64,000 nucleotides of DNA from contig NZ_SORE01000019.1 in assembly GCF_004366595.1 (NCBI RefSeq), forward strand, positions 62,001 through 126,000, given 5' to 3'. This document shows, piece by piece, positions 33,732-42,179 of this stretch; the stretch's first letter is position 1; each line of letters opens with the position of its first letter. The stretch comes from Paraburkholderia rhizosphaerae (GTDB lineage Bacteria; Pseudomonadota; Gammaproteobacteria; Burkholderiales; Burkholderiaceae). The notes under the pieces are model-generated. The model was not told where the DNA came from. It made no database searches and saw nothing but the letters and a program-made list of their open reading frames with translations. Both the position numbers and the translations under genes were made by a program.

Positions 33732-36305
33732 ATGCGCTACTCGGTTGAGATCAAGAAATTCCTGTACAGCCAATATTTCTACGGTGGCCTGCGCATCGCC
33801 GTGGGTGTGTCGTTGCCCGCGGTGCTGTGTCTAACGGTATTTCACAATCGCGAACTCGGCTTCACGATCGCGACCGGCGCGCTCGGCGCGTGCGCGGTCG
33901 ATATGCCCGGCCCGCTCAAGTACAAGCACAACGAGATGCTGGCGTGCAGCGTGATCGGCTTTCTCGCGGCGCTCGCGACCGGACTCGCGACGATCAACGC
34001 GTTCGCGCTGTGGAGCACCGTCGTGCCACTTACGTTCGTGCTGTCGCTGATCGTCGTGTACGGCAACCGTTGGCCGCAGATCAGCTTCGCGACGCTGTTC
34101 ATGATGACGCTGACGCTCGAGGAGCACTTCACGCCGTTGCAGGCGCTCGTGAACGCGTCGTGGATTCTGCTTGGCGGCCTGTGGTACACGTACTGGTCGA
34201 CCTTCGTCAGCCGCTGGATGGTGCATCGGATCGAACAGCAGGCGTTGGCGGAGAGCGTATTCGCGTGCGCGGATTACCTGCTCGCGCGCGCCGACTTCTT
34301 CGATCTCGATAACAATCTGGACGACTGTTACCGCAATCTTGTCGCGAAGCAGATCGCCGCGGTCGAGCGCCAGGATGCCGCGCGCGACATCGTGCTGCGC
34401 AATCTGCCGAGACTGAAGAGCGGCCATCTCGAACCGGCGCGCGTCACGCTGTTCAATCTGTTTATCAATACCGTGGACCTGCATGAACTGTTCGTCGGCG
34501 CGCATACCGACTATCCGCTCGTGCGCACGACCTTCGGCGGTTCGGACGTGCTGATCTTCTACCGCGACCTGATTCGCAAGGCCGCGGCGGACCTCGAGGA
34601 CATCGGCCTCGCGGTGCTGCAGGATCGCCCGCCGCGCGCGCGGATCAATATCAAAGCGGAACTGCGCGCGATCGAGTACGAGCTCGACCAGATGCGCAAG
34701 CAGGGTCTGCCAACGAAGAACGCCGAGGCGTACGCGGCCGTGTCGTCATCGTTCAGACGCCTGTGGAGCGGCACACGCATGATCGACAGGATGCGTCGCA
34801 GTCTCGCCGACCCGACATCGTCGATCGAAACGGAACTGCGGATCGACCAGGCGCTATCGAAATTCGTGTCCAGCCGTCGCGTGCCGTTCCGGCAGATTTT
34901 CTCGAATCTGTCGATGGCGTCACCGAGCTTTCGCCACGCGCTGCGCGTGACGATCGGCGTCGCGGTTGGCTTCTGGCTCGGACGGCTGCTGCCGCTCACC
35001 AACGCGTACTGGATCGTGATGACGGTGATCATCATCCTGAAGCCCGGCTATTCGCTGACCAAACAGCGTAACGGCCAGCGTATCGTCGGGACGCTGATCG
35101 GCTGCGCGGCGAGCATCGTGCTGATGATGTTCGTCAAGGAGCCGCATATCCTGCTGGTCGTGATGTTCGCGTCGATGGTGATGAGCTACAGCCTGCTGCT
35201 GTTCAACTACACCGCGAGCGTCGTATTCACGTCGTCCTACGTGCTGCTGATGTTCCATCTGCTCGCGCCGGGCAGCATGCGGATCATCGGCGAGCGCGCG
35301 ATCGACACGGTGGTCGGCTGCGCGATCGCGATTGCCGCAAGCCACCTGTTCCCGTATTGGGAATACCGGCTGATGGGCAAGCTCGTGAACGACATGATCG
35401 CCGCGACGCGCCAGTATCTGGAAGCGAGCTGGTGGTGGAGCGGCAAGCCGGCCGTCGTGGTCGCGCCCGCGGTGGTCACCGAAGCCGGTGCGCGCGCGTC
35501 GGGCGTCGTCATCGCGACCGAACCCGTCACCGGCACGGCGGGCCGCCCCGCGGACGCGTCCGCGGATACACCCGCAGGGGTTCGCGGCTCCGCCAGCGCG
35601 AGGACCGGCGAACACGTCGACAGCGAACCCGGCATCCACATGGAAACGCGCGCCGTCAACCCGAAGGACGGGATCGATTCGAAGGACGAACTGGTCGCGA
35701 CCCTCGCGGCCGCGACGGCGACCGCGATTCCTGCCGACCAGCCTGCGGCCAGCGCGGCCGGCGGGCGCACAGCGGCGTCGAACGCCGCGAGCTCCGCGGC
35801 AGCAGGCGCGCTCGATCGCGATTTTCGCTACCGTCTCGCACGCAAGAACGTGCATATCGCGTTTGCCAATCTCGGCCAGGCGTTCCAGCGGATGATGCTC
35901 GAGCCGAAGTCGGCGCAGAAGTTCGTTCCCGAATTGAACAATCTGCTGGTGCGCAGCCACGTGCTCGCATCGGAGATCACCGCCGCCGCACCGCTGCTGC
36001 GCACCGTGGTCCAGGCGGATCGCCATACGCAGCAGCCGCTGCAGCGCGGGTTGAGCGTCGTACGCGAAAACCTCGAGCAAGCCGAAGCGGGCACGCCGCC
36101 GCCCGCCGATCAGGCGGACCTGATGAAGCGACTGACCCGCGAACTCGACTCGATGGTGATTGACGCGGAAAAAGCGCCGGAGAGCGTCGGTAAAGCCGAC
36201 GCGGTCAATGAATTGAAGCTGCTCGCGCATCAGTGCAAGCAGATGCTCGCGGCGTCGTGTCTGATTCGCAAGGATGCAAGTGTGATCCGGCTGCCGGAAA
36301 ATTAA
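33732..36305 (+). CDS. FUSC/YccS-type inner-membrane protein (putative aromatic-acid exporter family)
   Basis: An 857-residue membrane protein with two hydrophobic blocks: about residues 15-155 (LRIAVGVSLPAVLCL; VVPLTFVLSLIVVYGN) and about 395-555 (ALRVTIGVAVGFWLGRLLPLTNAYWIVMTVIIILKPGY). Each is followed by a cytoplasmic helical region, the FUSC/YccS layout. The second block holds the conserved AYWIVMTVIIILKP segment. The cytoplasmic part has an Ala/Thr/Gly/Asp-rich insertion (about 570-700) that looks disordered. FUSC relatives include the AaeB exporter; the substrate here is unknown and no AaeA-type adaptor is adjacent. Confidence 0.88.
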   Translation: MRYSVEIKKFLYSQYFYGGLRIAVGVSLPAVLCLTVFHNRELGFTIATGALGACAVDMPGPLKYKHNEMLACSVIGFLAALATGLATINAFALWSTVVPLTFVLSLIVVYGNRWPQISFATLFMMTLTLEEHFTPLQALVNASWILLGGLWYTYWSTFVSRWMVHRIEQQALAESVFACADYLLARADFFDLDNNLDDCYRNLVAKQIAAVERQDAARDIVLRNLPRLKSGHLEPARVTLFNLFINTVDLHELFVGAHTDYPLVRTTFGGSDVLIFYRDLIRKAAADLEDIGLAVLQDRPPRARINIKAELRAIEYELDQMRKQGLPTKNAEAYAAVSSSFRRLWSGTRMIDRMRRSLADPTSSIETELRIDQALSKFVSSRRVPFRQIFSNLSMASPSFRHALRVTIGVAVGFWLGRLLPLTNAYWIVMTVIIILKPGYSLTKQRNGQRIVGTLIGCAASIVLMMFVKEPHILLVVMFASMVMSYSLLLFNYTASVVFTSSYVLLMFHLLAPGSMRIIGERAIDTVVGCAIAIAASHLFPYWEYRLMGKLVNDMIAATRQYLEASWWWSGKPAVVVAPAVVTEAGARASGVVIATEPVTGTAGRPADASADTPAGVRGSASARTGEHVDSEPGIHMETRAVNPKDGIDSKDELVATLAAATATAIPADQPAASAAGGRTAASNAASSAAAGALDRDFRYRLARKNVHIAFANLGQAFQRMMLEPKSAQKFVPELNNLLVRSHVLASEITAAAPLLRTVVQADRHTQQPLQRGLSVVRENLEQAEAGTPPPADQADLMKRLTRELDSMVIDAEKAPESVGKADAVNELKLLAHQCKQMLAASCLIRKDASVIRLPEN

Positions 36306-36310
36306 GCGGG

Positions 36311-36341
36311 CCGGTGCTGCGTCAGTGTGCCGCAGCACCGG
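36311..36341. terminator. Hairpin between convergent genes
   Basis: An 11-bp perfect stem (CCGGTGCTGCG at 36311-36321 with its complement at 36331-36341) starts 6 bases after the FUSC gene stop. Its 9-base loop contains the stop codon of the convergent small gene (36322-36324). No U-run, so factor-independent termination is uncertain. Confidence 0.5.
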
Positions 36342-36546
36342 AAGCGTTAGCCGCACTCGCCGCATCCGCGGCGGACGCTTGCACGGGGGCTGACGCGGTG
36401 ATCGGCGTATCGTCCGGATTCTCGCGATCGAATTCGCGCTTCTCGGTGATCGCGTTATACAGCACGGTCGCGATCACCAGTGACACCACGACCACGATCA
36501 GCACGGCGACACGGAAGGTCGGGTTCTTCTTGCGCGGTTCGTTCAT
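36322..36546 (-). CDS. Small single-pass membrane protein
   Basis: A 74-residue protein: short basic N-terminus (MNEPRKKNPTFR), one transmembrane helix (about 13-33, VAVLIVVVVSLVIATVLYNAI), then a polar and Ala-rich tail (EKREFDRENPDDTPITAS). Basic residues before the helix predict a cytoplasmic N-terminus and periplasmic tail. Function unknown. Convergent with the FUSC gene. Confidence 0.72.
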   Translation of the reverse strand: MNEPRKKNPTFRVAVLIVVVVSLVIATVLYNAITEKREFDRENPDDTPITASAPVQASAADAASAANASGAAAH

Positions 36547-36669
36547 CTGAAAGCTCTGCCTGCGGTTAATTCGACAAAGCGGGCATTCTACGCTGCCCTG
36601 CCTTGCGGAGGGCTTGCAGTCCCGCGTTGCGATTCGAACCTGGCGGCGCTCCGACGATGTCCACGAACT

Positions 36670-37146
36670 TCAGTGACCGCCCGTCACCGCCACCGAGCGC
36701 ACCGGCAGCGCGGTCGAATATTTGATCTGCTCCATCGCGAAGCTGGAGCTGACATCGTAAAGCGGCACCGAACGGATCAGTTGCTTGTACACACGGTCGT
36801 AGTCGTCGATATCGGACACCACCACACGCAGCAGATAGTCGGTCTCGCCGCTCATCCGGTACACCTCGACCACCTCCGGAATATCGCGCACCGCGCGCGT
36901 AAACGCCTCGGCCCACGCTTCGGTGTGCTGGTTCGTGCGCACCGCGACGAACACCGTCGTGCCGACGCCCAACTTGCGCGGATCGCACAACGCCACCTGC
37001 GCGCGGATCACGCCAGCCTCCTTGAGCCGCTGCACGCGCTTCCAGCATGGCGTCTGTGACAGGTTCACCCGCTGCGCCAACTCGGCAACCGGCATTGTCG
37101 CGTCCTGCTGGAGCAACTCAAGCAGCTTCCTATCGATGATATCCAT
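36670..37146 (-). CDS. Lrp/AsnC-family transcriptional regulator
   Basis: A 158-residue regulator with an N-terminal winged helix-turn-helix (LAQRVNLSQTPCWKRVQRLKEAGVI, about residues 20-46) and a C-terminal RAM/AsnC ligand-binding domain (about 65-145; YRMSGETDYLLRVVVSDIDDYDRVY is typical). It is divergent from a cysteine-dioxygenase-like gene, with a perfect 21-base palindrome between them. Some Lrp-family members (DecR, CuyR) respond to cysteine, so a cysteine-sensing role is an attractive inference, not shown by the sequence. Confidence 0.94.
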   Translation of the reverse strand: MDIIDRKLLELLQQDATMPVAELAQRVNLSQTPCWKRVQRLKEAGVIRAQVALCDPRKLGVGTTVFVAVRTNQHTEAWAEAFTRAVRDIPEVVEVYRMSGETDYLLRVVVSDIDDYDRVYKQLIRSVPLYDVSSSFAMEQIKYSTALPVRSVAVTGGH

Positions 37147-37174
37147 GGATGATGTCCATTTAGTTTTTGCTTAC

Positions 37175-37195
37175 GGATAGAAAAATTTTCTATCC
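37175..37195. promoter_or_regulatory. Perfect palindrome, candidate Lrp-family operator
   Basis: GGATAGAAAA (37175-37184), a central A, and the exact complement of the first arm (37186-37195). It is AT-rich in a GC-rich genome and lies in the 152-base divergent region, 29 bases from the regulator's start codon. Lrp-family proteins bind AT-centred palindromes of about 15 bases, so size and composition fit. Confidence 0.72.
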
Positions 37196-37298
37196 TGGCG
37201 CGTTCCAGAGAAATTATATGAAAACTCTTTCTCCGCGCAAACCGGTATAAATGTGACTGCCCGACCACGCAAAATCATCAAGAACACCGGAGCCCCCG

Positions 37299-38000
37299 AT
37301 GCGCGATTCCATTCACCCGCTCAACGCCGATCGTCACGGCAAACACACGTCGCGCTGTACCGCCGCGTCAAACCGCATGACGCTTTCCGTGCAGCCGGCG
37401 CCATGCGCAGCCCATGCGATTGAGCGTCTGCGCGCGGCGCTTGATGCCGCGTTCGATGCCGCGTTCGATGCGTGTCGGCAGTTGCCCGATCCATCGCATG
37501 ACGCGCGCTTTGCCCGCGCGGTGCGCACCGCACTCGTCGAAGCGGCTGCCGATCCGCACCTGCTCGCGCCCGCGCATCGCGTAGCCGCCGCGGAAAAATA
37601 CCAACGCCACCTGCTCGCCGCCGATCCGCTTGGCCGCTATGCGATCGCATCGCTGGTCTGGTTGCCGGGCCAGATGAGCCCCGTACACGCGCATCACACG
37701 TGGTGCGGGTATGTGGTGCTCGACGGCACGCTGAGCGAAGCGATCTATGAGTGGAACGAGACGGAAGACTACGCGGTACCGCTTCGCACGCGGGGGCGCG
37801 ACAGTGGCGCGGTGTCGTACACGCGTGCAGGTCGCGGCTGCATTCACAGGCTGGGTAACGCGAGCGAAGCGACCGCCATCTCGCTGCATGTGTACGGCGT
37901 TCCCGACACGCAGTTCGCAACCCATGTGAACGACGTGGTGCGCTGCGCAGATCACGCGGAAAGCACACCGCGGGACGCAATCGCCGCGGTGCCTGCCTGA
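37299..38000 (+). CDS. Cysteine dioxygenase-like thiol dioxygenase
   Basis: A 233-residue cupin-fold iron enzyme predicted to oxidise cysteine or a related thiol to the sulfinate. The iron-binding pair is in SPVHAHHTWCGYVVLDG (His130 and His132). A third ligand is probably His183 in CIHRLGN, with the conserved SLHVYG (His197) following, as in cysteine dioxygenases. Bacterial relatives split between cysteine and 3-mercaptopropionate as substrate; the sequence alone does not decide. It is divergent from an Lrp-family regulator. GGAG lies ahead of the ATG. The first ~30 residues are non-conserved, so a later start (Met27) is possible. Confidence 0.85.
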   Translation: MRDSIHPLNADRHGKHTSRCTAASNRMTLSVQPAPCAAHAIERLRAALDAAFDAAFDACRQLPDPSHDARFARAVRTALVEAAADPHLLAPAHRVAAAEKYQRHLLAADPLGRYAIASLVWLPGQMSPVHAHHTWCGYVVLDGTLSEAIYEWNETEDYAVPLRTRGRDSGAVSYTRAGRGCIHRLGNASEATAISLHVYGVPDTQFATHVNDVVRCADHAESTPRDAIAAVPA

Positions 38001-38072
38001 ACCGTATCCGCGCGTTGCTCACCAGGCACGGCACCGCGTTGTGCGTGTCGATCGACTGATCGACCGATCGAC

Positions 38073-38094
38073 GATGGTTGTTCTTGCAACCATC
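38073..38094. terminator. Hairpin between convergent genes
   Basis: An 8-bp perfect stem (GATGGTTG at 38073-38080 with CAACCATC at 38087-38094) and 6-base loop, between the dioxygenase gene and the mechanosensitive channel gene that end toward each other. No U-run on either side. GATCGA-rich repeats precede it (38048-38072). Confidence 0.45.
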
Positions 38095-38110
38095 ATTCGA
38101 GTGAACTTCG

Positions 38111-40687
38111 TCAGCTCTTCCCTGCTTCACCTGCCGTCGGAATCTGTGGCGGCACCGATGCGGTCTGGCCGGTGGACGGCGGCGCCGGGCGCGGTTCGTG
38201 TGAAACATCGCGTGCGGGCGGCGTCGCCAATCCGACACCGGCCGTGCCGCTGCCCGCGACAGTCAACTCCGGCGTCGCCCCACTCTTTGGCCGCAAAACG
38301 CTCATTCCCGCGTCTGCATGCGCGGTACTTGCCGGATTCATTTCATTGACGGCGGCCTCTTGCGCCGACTGCGCGGCCGCGGAATCGTCGGCAAACGGCT
38401 CGCCCTGATCGTCCGGCGCGCCCGTGAAAATGCGCATCTGCGGAACCGGAATCTCGATGCCCGCTTCGTCCATCTTGCGCTTCAGGCGGAGATTGAATGC
38501 GCGCGCGACGCTCCATTGCTGAAGCGGTCGCGTCTTGATCTGCCCTTTCACAACCATCCAGTTCGGATCGAACCGGTCCAGTCCCCACACTTCGACGGGC
38601 CCAAGCATCTCGCGCCGGTAGCGGAAATCGGCCATCAGGTCCGCGCCGACCGCACGAATCAGTTGCGTGACCTGATCGACATCGGCCGAGAACGGCACCC
38701 GCACTTCGAACACTGCGTACGCAAAGTCGCGCGACAGGTTCTTCACGATCTTGATCTGCGAGAACGGAATCGCATGGATCGCGCCCTGTCCGTCGCGCAG
38801 CCGCACGGTGCGAATCGACAGATATTCGACCGTGCCCGCATGCCCGCCGTCGACGTCGATCCAGTCGCCGACCGAGATCGTATCTTCGAGAATGATAAAA
38901 AGCCCGGTAATCAGATCGGCCACCAGCGATTGCGCGCCGAAGCCGATCGCCAGACCGATCACGCCCGCCCCCGCCAGCAGCGGCGTCACATTGATGCCCA
39001 GATTGGCTGCGGTCACGATACCCGCGATGGTCAGAATCAGCACGAACAGCACATTGCGCAACAGCGGCAGCATCGTGCGCGCGCGCATGCTCGGATTGCG
39101 CGCCTTGTTGCGCGGATTGGCCGGATTGAGCGCCTCGAGAATCGCGGTGTCGATCAGAATCCAGACGAGCCACGACAGGAACAGCGTCCCGACGATCGCC
39201 GACATCGCATGCGCGATGCCGCGCGCGGTCACGCTTTCCTCGATGATCTGCGCGAGCGACACGTCCCACAGCCGCGACGCGAGTTCGAAATACGCGAGCC
39301 AGATAAACAGCATCAGCAGCGTGCCGGCGAAACGCGTGAGCCGCGTCACATACGGCGAACGGCGCCGCCGCCGCGCGCTTTGCGGTCGCGTGATGCGTAT
39401 CACGATGGCCGACAGGAAGAAGGCCAGCACCAGCAGCAATGCAGTGACCACCGAGATTTGCAGTACGTTTTCGCCGCTACCCATGCCGCCGATCGTCGCG
39501 ACCACCGACGCGATCGCGAGCACCAGCATCGGCAGATGCCATAACGAGCCGAGCACGTCGAACGCGTCGGTCGCGACCTTGTGGCCATGCCGCTGTTCGT
39601 ACGAACGGTTACGGATCAGATGCGCGACCGGCCGGCGAAACGCAATCGCAAAGTACGCGGTCAGCGCGGCGGCGGTCATGTTCGACACCGTCGACACGAG
39701 CGCGGCGAGATTCGTACCGAGCTGATGGGCCACGTCGTAGTTCGTCGCCGCGTCGCCGAGCGCGCTGCAAATGCCGATCGCGAATAGCAGCCGGCGCGCA
39801 TGTTCGATCAGCAGATGCACGGCCGCACGCCGATGGCCGGAGCCGAACAGCGAGAACATGATCAGGCAGATCGCGGAGAACACCGCACCGGCGACGATTG
39901 CGTATGCAATCACCATTGCAACCGTGCGGCCCAGCGCGTCAGGCATCGAGCGCGCGAACATCAACGCGGCGAGAAACGCGACGATCCACGGTCCGACGCG
40001 GCGCAGCGCGAAAATCAGCAATTCGCGTGTGGTCGGATTCGCGTTCAGTCTGACGACGATCCCGTAGCGCGCGTGCACCTTGCGCTGCACATAAATCAGC
40101 GCGGCCGCGCACGCGCCCCAACCCGCGAGCATCGCGAACATATCGAGCAGGATGCGGCCGAACTTCTCGCGGCCCTGGCTCGACACGATCGTATACAACT
40201 CATTGCCTGCCGCATTCAGACGTCCGGACCAATAGCTGACCGGCGTGCGTCCATGATTCACATCCGCCTCGACCGACGCGATACCCGAAGCGATCGCGCC
40301 TAGCAGACCTGGGCTCGGTTGCGCGGGTGCGACCGGTCCGATGGTTTGCGTGGCTTCGCGCAGCTTCTTCAGTTGTGTGACGAGCGCGGTGCGCTGGCGG
40401 TCGTTATCGAGTGTGGAGATGACGCTGTCGAGCGACCGGTTGAGTTCGGCCTGACTCGCAGGCGACGGCGCGGACGCGGCTTGCGCAGCCGATGCGGATG
40501 ACGCAGGCGACGCAGTTGCACTGTTGATCAGGCTTTGCAGCGCAGGCAGCACAGGACCGCCCGCGGCGTATGCGATGCGTGGCGCCGGCAGCAAACAGCA
40601 GGCGAGCGCGAACCCGGCGCACAGCGCGCCACGCGCGCGGTATGCGCAGCGGCCGTCGCGCCCCGCTGAGTGCACGCAAACCCCCAT
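38111..40687 (-). CDS. Large mechanosensitive ion channel, MscS superfamily
   Basis: A multi-pass channel that would release osmolytes on hypo-osmotic shock. From the ATG at 40687 the protein has 858 residues: an N-terminal signal-like segment ending near IAYA-AGG, a periplasmic helical region (about 30-170), about ten predicted transmembrane helices, and the MscS pore and beta domain. Those are seen as LLAGAGVIGLAIGFGAQSLV, GLFIILEDTISVGDWIDVDG and GTVEYLSIRTVRLRDGQGAIHAIPFSQI. The C-terminus is a Pro/Ala/Ser-rich tail. The frame stays open to 40918 through an Arg/Val-rich stretch, so an earlier start cannot be excluded; no good ribosome site supports either. Confidence 0.9.
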   Translation of the reverse strand: MGVCVHSAGRDGRCAYRARGALCAGFALACCLLPAPRIAYAAGGPVLPALQSLINSATASPASSASAAQAASAPSPASQAELNRSLDSVISTLDNDRQRTALVTQLKKLREATQTIGPVAPAQPSPGLLGAIASGIASVEADVNHGRTPVSYWSGRLNAAGNELYTIVSSQGREKFGRILLDMFAMLAGWGACAAALIYVQRKVHARYGIVVRLNANPTTRELLIFALRRVGPWIVAFLAALMFARSMPDALGRTVAMVIAYAIVAGAVFSAICLIMFSLFGSGHRRAAVHLLIEHARRLLFAIGICSALGDAATNYDVAHQLGTNLAALVSTVSNMTAAALTAYFAIAFRRPVAHLIRNRSYEQRHGHKVATDAFDVLGSLWHLPMLVLAIASVVATIGGMGSGENVLQISVVTALLLVLAFFLSAIVIRITRPQSARRRRRSPYVTRLTRFAGTLLMLFIWLAYFELASRLWDVSLAQIIEESVTARGIAHAMSAIVGTLFLSWLVWILIDTAILEALNPANPRNKARNPSMRARTMLPLLRNVLFVLILTIAGIVTAANLGINVTPLLAGAGVIGLAIGFGAQSLVADLITGLFIILEDTISVGDWIDVDGGHAGTVEYLSIRTVRLRDGQGAIHAIPFSQIKIVKNLSRDFAYAVFEVRVPFSADVDQVTQLIRAVGADLMADFRYRREMLGPVEVWGLDRFDPNWMVVKGQIKTRPLQQWSVARAFNLRLKRKMDEAGIEIPVPQMRIFTGAPDDQGEPFADDSAAAQSAQEAAVNEMNPASTAHADAGMSVLRPKSGATPELTVAGSGTAGVGLATPPARDVSHEPRPAPPSTGQTASVPPQIPTAGEAGKS

Positions 40688-41110
40688 GCGAACCCACACG
40701 CGAAACCGCGCGAAAGACCGCACGCTAACAGGTGCAACCTCACGTACAACGGCGCGCATAACCACGCGCACAACCGCGCGCACAGCAACACTCGCTGCGA
40801 GCCACGCAAGCGAGAAGCACAACGAAAAGATCGCAAACGCCGACATGGCGAAGCGCGCCAAACGCTCACCGGCGTTCGACGCGGCTCGACATTCGCGCCG
40901 CGGCGGACATGACTTCATGACGGGTCGGTGACTAAACGGCAGACGGCCAAGTTTAGCCGCAGTTGCGCCCGCAAGGCCGCATCAAATGCGGGGATTGCGT
41001 AACGGAATGTTAGATCGCTTGCGCAGATGCGCAACCCGCGTTCCGCAGCGCAGCATACGCAGACGAATACCCGTCAGCCGACACGCGCGACGGACGACGC
41101 GACCGCGCGG
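40688..41110. other. Gap upstream of the mechanosensitive channel
   Basis: Includes the open upstream extension of the channel gene (to 40918). That stretch contains imperfect repeats of ACCGCGCGCA-like units (about 40735-40800), which give a Val-Arg repeat in translation. The remainder to 41110 holds no recognised gene. Confidence 0.4.
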
Positions 41111-41587
41111 CTACTTGTCCATCTGCTTTTGCGCGTCGCTCGTATCGCCAGACGCGGCCGCGGAATTCGCCGCGGCATCGCTTGACCACTGCTGCAGCCG
41201 GCGCCCTGCTGCGTCGAGCCCCGCGCCCGCGGTGCCAGCGGCCTTGCCGAGCGCGGCTTGGGTCGCGCTCGCCGCACCGTGCAGATTGGCTTGCGCGGTC
41301 GCTGCGAGATGGCTCGGATCGATATTCACGGTCGCGGCCGGATTAGACGCATCGGAGGCCGCTGTCGCGAAGTTCTGCTCAACGGTCGAGCGCGCAACGT
41401 CGGTCTGTTGCCCGACATAGCTCGACGCCTGATCGAGCTTTTGCCCAGCCTGCTGCGTCATATCGTTGAGTCTGCCGGTGGGCTGTCCCGCCGTCGCCTC
41501 ATTTTTCCCGCATGCGGCAAGACCGCCGAGCAATGCAATTGTGAACACGGTACAGCGAACCAGCAGCGGACGGTAGAACGGAATCAT
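41111..41587 (-). CDS. Alanine-rich lipoprotein
   Basis: A 158-residue protein with a lipoprotein signal peptide (hydrophobic core TVFTIALLGGLAAC, lipidated cysteine 26). The mature region is Ala/Gln/Ser/Asp-rich and helical (NDMTQQAGQKLDQASSYVGQQTD), like small stress-related apolipoprotein-type repeats. Its ATG overlaps the stop of the upstream acetyltransferase by 4 bases (ATGA), so the two are likely translationally coupled. No defined domain; function unknown. Confidence 0.78.
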   Translation of the reverse strand: MIPFYRPLLVRCTVFTIALLGGLAACGKNEATAGQPTGRLNDMTQQAGQKLDQASSYVGQQTDVARSTVEQNFATAASDASNPAATVNIDPSHLAATAQANLHGAASATQAALGKAAGTAGAGLDAAGRRLQQWSSDAAANSAAASGDTSDAQKQMDK

Positions 41588-42081
41588 TGAGGAATGTGCG
41601 CCGCGACAAGCGGCTTTTGCATGCGAAAGCGTTTCAATGATACGCCGTTGCGTTCGAGGTCCTCTTCCGCGAGCACATGAAACCCGGCCCGCTCGAAGCT
41701 GCGCTTCGCGCTCGCGCTCGCATGCGCGGTCAGCATCGGTGTGCCCGCCGCGCGCGCCACCGCCTCGAAGCGCGCAAGCAGCGTCCATGCGATGCCCTGC
41801 CCCGCGAACGCAGGCGCCGTATACAGCATCGATACATGATCGGCCGGATGCAATTGCCCGAATGCGGCAATTGTGTCATTCGCCACCGCGACGAGCGTCA
41901 GGCCCTGCGCAAGACGCGAAGCGAACGCGTCGAGATCGTCAGCCGACGCCGCCCACACCGTGCGGCCGGCGTCATCGTAATGCGACGCGGCGAGTTGCAT
42001 CACCGCGTCACGAAACAGTACCGCGAGCGCAGGCGGATCGCCGGCCCGAAGGGTTCGCCATTCAATATGATCGATTGCCAT
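41584..42081 (-). CDS. GNAT-family N-acetyltransferase
   Basis: A 165-residue acetyl-CoA-dependent acyltransferase fold. The central strand and the pyrophosphate-binding loop are seen as SMLYTAPAFAGQGIAWTLLARFE (about 85-108), with the C-terminal ASAKRSFERAGFHVLAEE typical of GNATs. The loop Q-G-I-A is a variant of the usual Q/R-x-x-G-x-A/G. The ATG at 42081 has a GGTGAAG ribosome site; the longer open frame to 42255 is not family-like. Acceptor unknown. Overlaps the downstream lipoprotein gene by 4 bases. Confidence 0.88.
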   Translation of the reverse strand: MAIDHIEWRTLRAGDPPALAVLFRDAVMQLAASHYDDAGRTVWAASADDLDAFASRLAQGLTLVAVANDTIAAFGQLHPADHVSMLYTAPAFAGQGIAWTLLARFEAVARAAGTPMLTAHASASAKRSFERAGFHVLAEEDLERNGVSLKRFRMQKPLVAAHIPQ

Positions 42082-42179
42082 TGCTTCACCATTCTTCGTG
42101 TTGCTGTCGTGCTTCTGTCGTGATCGAAGGAGTAGACTCGTCGGCGACCCACGTGTTCCATCCTCAACGGAGGCATTCG

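Noticed and set aside
36590..36670. Possible tRNA on the minus strand (a GGTTCGAATC-like T-loop near 36635)
   Set aside because: Only the T-loop-like string is present; no acceptor stem, D-arm or anticodon arm could be paired around it.
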